From the NCBI GenBank assembly GCA_000827265.1, contig KN834763.1:372001-436000 (forward strand): DNA of 64,000 nt, written 5' to 3'. The notes under the pieces are model-generated. The model had not been told where the DNA came from. It searched no databases and worked only from the letters and a program-made list of their open reading frames with translations. Source of the stretch: Collybiopsis luxurians FD-317 M1 (taxonomy: Eukaryota > Basidiomycota > Agaricomycetes > Agaricales > Omphalotaceae). The translations under genes and the position numbers were made by a program. Shown here in pieces: positions 57,228 to 64,000 of this stretch (positions within the stretch are counted from its first letter, which is position 1; each line of letters starts with the position of its first letter).

Positions 57228-58574
57228 ATGTCCTCAAAATCGAATTATGGCTGGCTTCAGGGTAGAACAGTAAAGAAGGGTAGCCATTCGTCGTCAAATT
57301 CACATACACGATCGACGACGCCTCAAGTTCAGAGCACATCTTCTACAATATTTGGTGGAGGAATCAAAGACCCCTCAGGCAGAACGTCAGAGTATTTTGT
57401 CCGTATCATCATATTTTACTTTTCCTCAATTGCTCATTCAAACTCTAGTCTATGGATGATCAATGCCCTGTATGCAAAAGCGACCGTTACCTCAACCCCA
57501 AATTACGATTACTCGTCAGTACATGTTACCACAAAATGCATGTGTCATTTTCGATTTTCCTTGTCATTTCTTTTGACTCACTCGTGCGCTAGGTGTGAAT
57601 CATGTATAGACCGATTATTCACCCTGGGTCCTGCACCCTGCCCGATTCCCGACTGCAAAACCGTTTTGCGTAAACTAGCCTTTTCTCCGCAAACGTTTGA
57701 GGACCTTGGCGTAGAGAAAGAGGTCGCGGTAAGACGAAGGATCGCTAAAGAGTATGTACATTCTTACTGTCCCTCCGCTTCTTTTACCCAATGTTCTACT
57801 CATAGATTTAACAAGCGAGCAGAAGACTTTGATGACCTTCGTTCATATAACGACTATCTCGAGGAAGTAGAAGACATCGCATTCAATCTTATAAACGGCA
57901 TTGATATTGAAGCTACCGAAGCCCGTATAAAAGCCTACAAAGCTGCTAATGCTGCCCTTACTTCCCTCAATCTTCAGCGCGAAGAAGCCGAAGCATTAGC
58001 ACTGAAAGAACAAGAAGAGCTAGACCGGCGCGAACGCGAAGCACGGGCGTCTCAGCTCGCTCAACAGGAACAGCAGGAGCGGGAAGAGCGTTTGCGCGAG
58101 GAACAAGAACTCATTAACAAACTCGAGACCTCTCAGAAAGACGCACATAAGATCGTCGCGAAATCTCGCAATGCTGCCGCGAAACGGTCTTCAGCGCGTG
58201 CGGCTTCCTCGAATACCACTTCTGGTTTGCTGGGAATGTCGTTTGGCGCGGACTATGCGAAACTGTTGAAGACCAGGACGAATAAAGTTAACAACAACGT
58301 CCCGGATGAGCCTCATGTGCCATTTCAGGACAATTATTATGCTTATGATGATCTGTTTACGCTCAGACCTGAAGGGTATGATGACATCTTTTCTGAGGCA
58401 GTAAGAAAAGATCGTGAGGGGATCATGAGGGCCGGAGGTTACAGGGTGGAAGAGGCTTGGAATCGGGCTCTATTGAGCGCAGTGGCCGGGATGGATGTGT
58501 TCCCATTGTCGGGTTTGGATTCAGAACCGCAGCCTTCAGGCGAAGATGGTGATGTCGTCATGGAATCGGTTTGA
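57228..58574 (+). CDS. TFB3: TFIIH/CAK assembly factor Tfb3 (MAT1)
   Basis: ATG 57228 opens a Ser-rich leader. After an intron (gtccgt to ctctag) comes SMDDQCPVCKSDRYLNPKL, RLLVSTCYHKM, then, across a GC-AG intron, CESCIDRLF...APCPIPDCKTVLRK: a C3HC4 RING finger at about residues 50-110. It is followed by the MAT1-typical FSPQTFEDLGVEKEVAVRRRI, FNKRAEDFDDLRSYNDYLEE and a long Glu/Arg-rich coiled coil (about 200-300). The stop is at 58572-58574. MAT1/Tfb3 bridges the Cdk7-cyclin H kinase to core TFIIH in transcription and nucleotide excision repair. The C-terminal part (GYDDIFSEAVRKDREGIMRA, GGYRVEEAWNRAL) matches fungal Tfb3. About 390 aa after splicing. Confidence 0.93.
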   Translation: MSSKSNYGWLQGRTVKKGSHSSSNSHTRSTTPQVQSTSSTIFGGGIKDPSGRTSEYFVRIIIFYFSSIAHSNSSLWMINALYAKATVTSTPNYDYSSVHVTTKCMCHFRFSLSFLLTHSCARCESCIDRLFTLGPAPCPIPDCKTVLRKLAFSPQTFEDLGVEKEVAVRRRIAKEYVHSYCPSASFTQCSTHRFNKRAEDFDDLRSYNDYLEEVEDIAFNLINGIDIEATEARIKAYKAANAALTSLNLQREEAEALALKEQEELDRREREARASQLAQQEQQEREERLREEQELINKLETSQKDAHKIVAKSRNAAAKRSSARAASSNTTSGLLGMSFGADYAKLLKTRTNKVNNNVPDEPHVPFQDNYYAYDDLFTLRPEGYDDIFSEAVRKDREGIMRAGGYRVEEAWNRALLSAVAGMDVFPLSGLDSEPQPSGEDGDVVMESV

Positions 58575-59294
58575 CTTCGAGGGCGACGTCCTTATAGGAT
58601 AATGAAAATTTGTAGGTTTCGATCATGCTCTATAATCCGATGTATATCGAACCTCGAAGTATTTTTAATTTTGTTAAACGGTCGGGCTCCGTTTGTTCGC
58701 TCGATGGGTCAAGACAGCAGCGAAGCGGGAGTAATGTCCTGGTAATATTTTCTCTCACGATATCTGATTATTTAAACTCCCTGCACCTATGCTCTCCGAC
58801 TACACTGACTTCACAAGTTCTCAAACAACTGAACTCAGGTACTCTAAGATGGTTTGTTTGCATCTCAAGTAGTAATGGACTAACTAGGGGATATACCATA
58901 TGGAGCCAGTCGGAGCGGACTGTAGTTCATCCAGAATTTCTGGTAATGTTTACTACCGACGCTGTCCCTCGTTTCATGCTATGGCATATTTTTGTTACGG
59001 GTTCCACGTTATGCCGGTTCAGAGAGGAGCCAGTTCTTTTTTACCTGTTAGAAGCGCGGACAAAGAAAACCGACGCTTTTCGGCTCCCCAAGTTCAATCC
59101 AGGCTCCGTTGGACCCTCAGTTAAACTTAGTCGGTCATATATAGGCACCAGCTCCGCATACTCGTGCACTGTCTACTTCTCAACCTCCACCAATCATGAA
59201 ACCTGCCCAGTGTAAGCCCTTATTCGTTCAGTAATTCGTTCAGTCTTGACATGCGTTCCAGCCGTACATGATGACCATCAAGAATACTCAAAAA
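58575..59294. other. Spacer and probable 5' leader of the MFS gene
   Basis: A 196-codon open frame here (58625-59215) is not supported: composition is irregular, it contains good splice sites, and it merges into the leader of the transporter. An ATG at 59196 could start an extra coding exon, but no join fits cleanly. Confidence 0.4.
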
Positions 59295-61450
59295 TGAGCT
59301 CGACAGCAAACGGAGACTATATTATCGTCACATGGGCCGAAGGCGACCCAGAGAATCCAATGAATGTGTGCCATTGAAGTTTGACCCGATTTTTGTCGCT
59401 GTCTGACCTCCTGTCCAAAAGTGGCCCAAGTCAAAGAAATGGATGACCACCATGCTACTATGCTTGATGTGTCTCTTCATGTACGCACTTCCTCCGATAG
59501 TCATGTTCGCTCTGATCATGAAGATCAATATTTTCAGTGGTCTATCGACAGCAGGATACTCAGCAGGCATAACAAGAATGACCGAAGAGCTGGGAGTCAG
59601 TGTCGAGGCTGGTCAAGTAGGAATGTTCGTTTTTAATGGTAAGGTGCTATTAACGCGGTGAACGGGGAGCTAGGATACAACTGAATGACTTCTTAATAGC
59701 CTCGTTTGCCATTGTCCCTTTGTTTCTTGGACCACTTTCGGAATTTCTAGGTCGGAATTTGGTATACCTTGGATGCTACGCCATGTTTTGCATCTGGTTT
59801 ATTCCAATCGCCCTTGCCAAAGTAAGTTGCTTTTGATATTGGAATTTCCTCATCAAACTCTAACGAAAATAGAACATTGGTACCGCTATTGTTTGTCGTT
59901 TCCTCTCAGGCTGTTTCGGTGCTGCTGGAACGACGATAATTCCAGGTATGTTCCGTTGAGTGACCGTCGTGTGTGTTCAAGAAGTGAACGATGTTTCAAA
60001 CCAGGAACTCTCGGGGACATTTGGCCGACAAATCAGCGGGGCATTCCGGTCGCCTGCTTTTCTTTTGTCGCCGTCCTTGGCACGGTTGCTGCTCCTCTCT
60101 ATAACGGCTACGTGGACCAGAACCTTGGATGGCGTTGGATTGAATGGTTTGAGTACCTTCCCTTCTATACTTTGCTTCTCGCTAAGATAACACCATCAGG
60201 ATCCAGCTCATTGCAAACGGCGCACTCTTCATCTGTGAACTCGTGTTTTTGCGTGAAACCCGTGGATCGCTTCTTCTTTCCCGGCGCGCACAGAAGATGA
60301 GGAAAGAAACTGGCGATCAGCGCTATCGTGCTCCTTCCGACCTCGAAGCTCCATCTATTAAAAGTCTTCTTCACGCGTCCACAACTCGCGCTGCTCTTCT
60401 CCTAGTTCACGAGCCTGTAGTCTTCTTCTTTTCCCTTTGGCTTGCTTTTGCCTGGGCCATGGTATTTTTGTTTTTCAGCGTCGTGAGTGTTTTATCAATA
60501 GAAGTTGCAGAGCTCTCTTACCGTCCGGCTTAGATTCCTCTGACTTTTGTCGGTAATCATGGCTTCAGCGAGGGCACGGGAGGGTTACCATATATCTCTT
60601 GCATCATCGGAACCCTCTTTGGGCTGGCTGCTTGCTTCCATCAAAAACATCTCTACGATGCAGCTACTCGCAAGAACAATGGCATTCCCGTGCCCGAGGC
60701 ACGTCTGTATTGGTCCACTGCTGGAGCAAGTAAGTACATACTTACCGGGTTTCGGGTTCGCTCATAGCCAGACTCATGGATTCTTTCTAGTTTTGTTGCC
60801 AGTATCCTTGTTCTGGTTCAGTTGGACACAGTTTCCGTCCATTCACTGGATCGTCCCTTGCATTTGTATGTTCTGACTTGGTTCCTCACTCCAAAGTCAA
60901 TTAACGAAGATTATCCACAGCTTTGTGTCCCCTCGTATTCGCCATCTGTGAGTCTGAAGGCCACAAGCACCTTTGACGACTAAAAACTGGTGTGATTCAG
61001 ACATGATCTTCGATGCTGTCCAAAATTATCTTGCCGACGGGTACGGCGAATACGCGTCTTCCGCCATCTCAGCTCAAGGTTTCATCCGTAACATGCTGGC
61101 CGCCTCTTTCCCGCTATTTTCTCGTCAGATGTATGTTCGCCAAACTGGTAAACAGCACTCTTTCTAATCACAGATCTTCTTAGGTTTGTCAACATGAAGT
61201 ACCAATGGGCGGGTACGATGTTGGCACTCATTGCTACTGTTATGATTCCTCTTCCAGTAGGTTCTCATTCCGTACTACGAGTAATCTTTGTATTCAAGAG
61301 ATTATTTTCTAGTTCATATTGATCAAATACGGGAAAAGAATCCGAGCAAGGTCGCCTTACGCCGCAGCGACCACCAAATTGGATACCGCAGGTGATGAAA
61401 AGAAGGAAAAAGACGCAGAAAGCGCGTCCGATTCTCAGGACGCTTGCTAA
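59295..61450 (+). CDS. MFS transporter, DHA1 drug:H+ antiporter type
   Basis: ATG 59295 ([18 protein letters not shown]) leads into [20 protein letters not shown], the DPxNPxNW entry typical of fungal DHA1 transporters. It is followed by TM segments in successive exons: [39 protein letters not shown] with G-x-x-x-D/GR-like loop [84 protein letters not shown] and [20 protein letters not shown]. The charged tail ends SASDSQDAC and stops at 61448-61450. About eight introns were inferred; individual TM-loop joins between 60.1 and 61.1 kb are approximate. It likely exports small hydrophobic compounds or polyamines at the plasma membrane. The substrate cannot be read from sequence. Confidence 0.85.
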
Positions 61451-61554
61451 ACGCGTGATTTACAAATTAGATAACACTACCCAGCAGCGCATTAGATATG
61501 CTTTAATACACGTCGCAGTCGACCCCGAATTAGATTTAGTCCGTCTGTACACTA

Positions 61555-61863
61555 TTATTTTCTAGAATGTTCCTCATGAATTTTGAATAGCATGTCGTTC
61601 ACGCATGTGTAGTGTGCACCGTGGAACTTTGAAGAATCATCTTGAAAAGTAAGTGTGAAACGCGCTACATCATTGCAAATTTTCGGTATCGTGATCGCGT
61701 TACGGGCCGTAACGTCAGATAATAGTTCCGGAGGACCGGAAGACCCGCTGAAAAATTGCCTTTGAAGACGAGCACGTCTCCATTTTCGTAGCTTCTTTGT
61801 AGGCGTGCGAGGATCAATCGCCCTTGACACCAGAACCTCAAGCCCAGTGCCGTGCGAGACCAT
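61555..61863 (-). CDS. Possible small unknown protein
   Basis: A 102-codon frame (MVSHGTGLEVLVSRAIDPRT ... CVNDMLFKIHEEHSRK) closes at TAG 61555. Its end, FTLTFQDDSSKFHGAHYTC, looks protein-like, but an alternative spliced reading in another frame (NGDVLVFKGNFSAG) is equally plausible. No domain is recognised. It may be an exon of a short gene extending to about 61950. Confidence 0.25.
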   Translation of the reverse strand: MVSHGTGLEVLVSRAIDPRTPTKKLRKWRRARLQRQFFSGSSGPPELLSDVTARNAITIPKICNDVARFTLTFQDDSSKFHGAHYTCVNDMLFKIHEEHSRK

Positions 61864-61950
61864 ATGTTTTCCTTTGAGTCGCTGATTTTACTAAAGTAAG
61901 ATCGGTCGAGCTCCAAAAGTAGTAAACATATAGTACATTGGACAAAATTG

Positions 61951-62315
61951 AACATGATGATTGAGAGTATATCGAGAGATATTACTACTGACAGTTGATA
62001 GCGTTACATATCGAGAGCAAATTTGGAAGACGAAACCCAGTTTTTGAATGAGTGGTTGCAACGCAGTCCTTTGCACTCCGGTTTGACAACAAAGAAAAAA
62101 AAAAATCAAAAAGAAAACAAATAGCATTCCTTAGATCAACTTGTTAGATCGGACGTCAGTACCATCGCTACATTTTGCGATGGTAACACATAGATCCGCA
62201 ACATCAAGGCCGGTTCTAATACCAGCATGACGACAAAACCCAGCTTGACTAGGAATCAACGATCAGGACTGCACCTCATCGACCAGTTATGCCGAGCTCA
62301 CCTTTACAACACATC
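61951..62315. other. Intergenic
   Basis: No gene seen. An A-rich run at 62092-62116 lies between the two convergent or co-oriented gene ends. Confidence 0.4.
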
Positions 62316-64000
62316 CTAGCGTGGCAAAGGCGGAGGAGGCATATACCTCCTCTCTTCATCCCGGGGATCTCTAAAATCTCTCGGATCTCTGATGTCTCTT
62401 GGGTCCCTGATATCTCTAGGATCTCTCATGTCCCTCACATCACGAATATCCCTCACGTCTCGGGGATCTCTTACATCTCTCAAATCTCTTGAATAACCAC
62501 TGCCATAGGCAGGGCCAGCAGACCTCGGAGGAGGAGATCTTGACCGTTCGTAGTTTGCGGGAGGATAATCCCTTGCAGATGGTGACGGGTAGTATGCATC
62601 TCTGGGATCACGAGAATCTCGTGCGACGGAGGCTAGAGGGGGCGGGTGCGATGAATGGGAAGAATGAAGGGGAGGAGGGTAGTCTGTTGGCCTTCGGGTG
62701 GAAGAGGCGGAGCTGCTGTAAGACGCGGGATGTTGTGAGTAGTTCACAGAAGACGAAGGACCAGAGGACGGAGGAGGAGGGTATAAATCATCCGGTCGAG
62801 CTCTTTTGACCGGAGGAGGCCTATCCCGATCCCTATCATCAACTCGACGAAGACTAGGACTCGGACTTGGACTGCGGGGACGAACACGACTGTAAACCTG
62901 AGAAGCCATGACAGAAGAAGAGACGGGGCCGGAGGGAGCGTACCGAGTATCTCGATAAGAACGATCACGGTCATCTGCAGATATAGTTATAGGTATTCCT
63001 CCCCCTGCACGAGGTGGAGTTGGAGTTGCAGCTGCAGAAGAGGAAGACAATCGCCTTTCGTGGTCTGCACGGGAAACTAGAGACCGAGGGTCTCTGTCGT
63101 ATGATGACGGAGGTGGAGGATATACAGAGCCTGAAGTTAGAGGGGTTCTTGAAGAAGCCGACGAAGCAGATGGTCTGTAATATGAATCATCCTCTGGCCA
63201 GTCTCGTCTTCGGTCGTCGCTGACAACCCTCCGATGATCCCTGTCCCTGTCCACATAAGTTGTCGCATGGGTAGGAGGAGGCGAAGGGTACGTTCTCCGC
63301 CGTTCCCTTTCTGACGGTGTTGGGGAAGGATATCGACCATATCGAGGTTCAACGTCGACCGGATGTGAATCCCGCCGTGCATCCCGATCACGGTCCTCTC
63401 TGGCAACTGACGGGGCATGGTTGTAGTTCTTCGGTACAACAGAAGGTGCAGTTGAACCTCCAGTACTGGAAGCCGATGTTGTAACAGCAGTGGCGGAGGC
63501 AGGAGGAGGTGCAATGGAAGATGGCGTCACTGAAGAGGAAGTAGACTCTGAAGGGACTTTTGCGGAACTGACAAGAGCCGTATTTGTACTGCTGGGCGCA
63601 GCTGAATGGAGGGCCGTTGCCGAATTTGAAGGACCCAGCCTCTCTTCCAAAGACAACCTCGACGAAGTACCTTGGGATCCATCAACGGGTGGATGACTTA
63701 ATCGTTCTTGAAGCGAGGGGGGACGACCATTCGGTCCAGTACCACTGATTCGTTCTTCAAGTTTGGAGGCAGGCCTCATATCCCTATCTCTGTAGTCTCG
63801 ATCGTGGTCTCTATCATCAACGACACTCACTGCCCTGCTGGGTCTTTCATCTATATCTCTAGGGTGGGCAGAAGTTGACGCTGTCTGCTTCTCTCGCTGC
63901 CTTGCCTCTCGTTCGGCGGCAGCAGCAGCAGCTACAGGAGATTCACCAATTGCCTGTCGATTTTCGTTGTAACGGGAAGTATGAATAGATGAGCGATGGT
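62316..64000 (-). CDS. Arg-Asp/Ser-Pro-rich disordered protein, 3' part (partial)
   Basis: The frame is open from the window edge to TAG at 62316-62318, about 560 codons without an intron. The start lies outside. Composition is extreme: RD/DR dipeptides, Ser, Pro and Tyr throughout. Three related motifs recur near residues 70-120: KLEERISG, SLQERLSHP and SLEERLGP. A C-terminal array of RDP/RDI/RDV triplets (minus strand of 62355-62490) ends PPPPLPR. Such RD/RS-rich disorder is common in nuclear RNA-processing and transcription-elongation factors, so a nuclear condensate or splicing role is plausible but not shown. It could be the tail of a larger enzyme whose domain lies beyond 64000. Confidence 0.7.
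   Translation of the reverse strand, partial: HRSSIHTSRYNENRQAIGESPVAAAAAAEREARQREKQTASTSAHPRDIDERPSRAVSVVDDRDHDRDYRDRDMRPASKLEERISGTGPNGRPPSLQERLSHPPVDGSQGTSSRLSLEERLGPSNSATALHSAAPSSTNTALVSSAKVPSESTSSSVTPSSIAPPPASATAVTTSASSTGGSTAPSVVPKNYNHAPSVAREDRDRDARRDSHPVDVEPRYGRYPSPTPSERERRRTYPSPPPTHATTYVDRDRDHRRVVSDDRRRDWPEDDSYYRPSASSASSRTPLTSGSVYPPPPSSYDRDPRSLVSRADHERRLSSSSAAATPTPPRAGGGIPITISADDRDRSYRDTRYAPSGPVSSSVMASQVYSRVRPRSPSPSPSLRRVDDRDRDRPPPVKRARPDDLYPPPPSSGPSSSVNYSQHPASYSSSASSTRRPTDYPPPLHSSHSSHPPPLASVARDSRDPRDAYYPSPSARDYPPANYERSRSPPPRSAGPAYGSGYSRDLRDVRDPRDVRDIRDVRDMRDPRDIRDPRDIRDPRDFRDPRDEERRYMPPPPLPR
62355..62490 (-). repeat. Coding 9/12-bp tandem array (RD-P/I/V units)
   Basis: Within the gene, short units equivalent to tctctgatgtctct/tctcttgggtccctg recur about ten times, encoding alternating R-D-P, R-D-I, R-D-V and R-D-M steps. 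The array is in frame, so copy-number change would alter length without breaking the protein. Confidence 0.75.

Noticed and set aside
58625..59215. 196-codon open frame between TFB3 and the transporter
   Set aside because: Irregular composition, no motif, spans what looks like the leader of the MFS gene, and contains splice-like sites.

Overview
The window reads as nuclear DNA of a mushroom-forming basidiomycete (Agaricomycetes). Nearly every gene is cut by 45-60 nt introns, nuclear-pore, proteasome and TFIIH genes have basidiomycete-type sequences, and it carries a Helitron and a TET/JBP-like dioxygenase of the kind multiplied in mushroom genomes. All gene models were spliced by eye from frames and GT-AG or GC-AG sites. 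Housekeeping calls are firm; single exon borders and several start codons are not.

Left part (1-12.1 kb): the 3' end of a leucine-rich, F-box-like gene; a broken Ty3/gypsy integrase; a Pho80-type cyclin (minus); a divergent SKP1; a zinc-cluster ORFan; a TET/JBP-like dioxygenase; and the first of three paralogous F-box-like genes (A).

Mobile part (12.1-25.5 kb): decayed Ty3/gypsy reverse transcriptase/RNase H remains, then a divergent pair: an unknown acidic gene (15.2-16.7, minus) and an apparently complete Helitron RepHel gene (17.1-23.8, plus). The RepHel N-terminus is four SAP-like repeats, each opening at an exon border.

Middle part (25.5-43.4 kb): F-box-like paralogs B and C, then tightly packed, intron-dense lineage-specific genes with very short exons. 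Three are notable: a basic-helix/coiled-coil regulator-like protein, a Zn(II)2Cys6 protein, and a protein with two Zn(II)2Cys6-like clusters in tandem. A 197-bp element with 23-bp perfect terminal inverted repeats lies at 44.3 kb.

Right part (45.7-64 kb): a conserved housekeeping block: Nup159/Nup214-type nucleoporin, a ZUP1-like C78 peptidase head to head with the proteasome alpha-4 gene, a LigB/DODA-type dioxygenase, the TFIIH subunit Tfb3/MAT1, an MFS transporter, and the 3' part of a disordered Arg-Asp repeat protein cut by the window edge.

Functionally, several genes share a ubiquitin-proteasome theme (SKP1, F-box-like proteins, ZUP1-like peptidase, proteasome alpha subunit). Whether that grouping is more than chance cannot be judged from one window. 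No rRNA, tRNA or CRISPR was recognised, though tRNAs were not searched for exhaustively.
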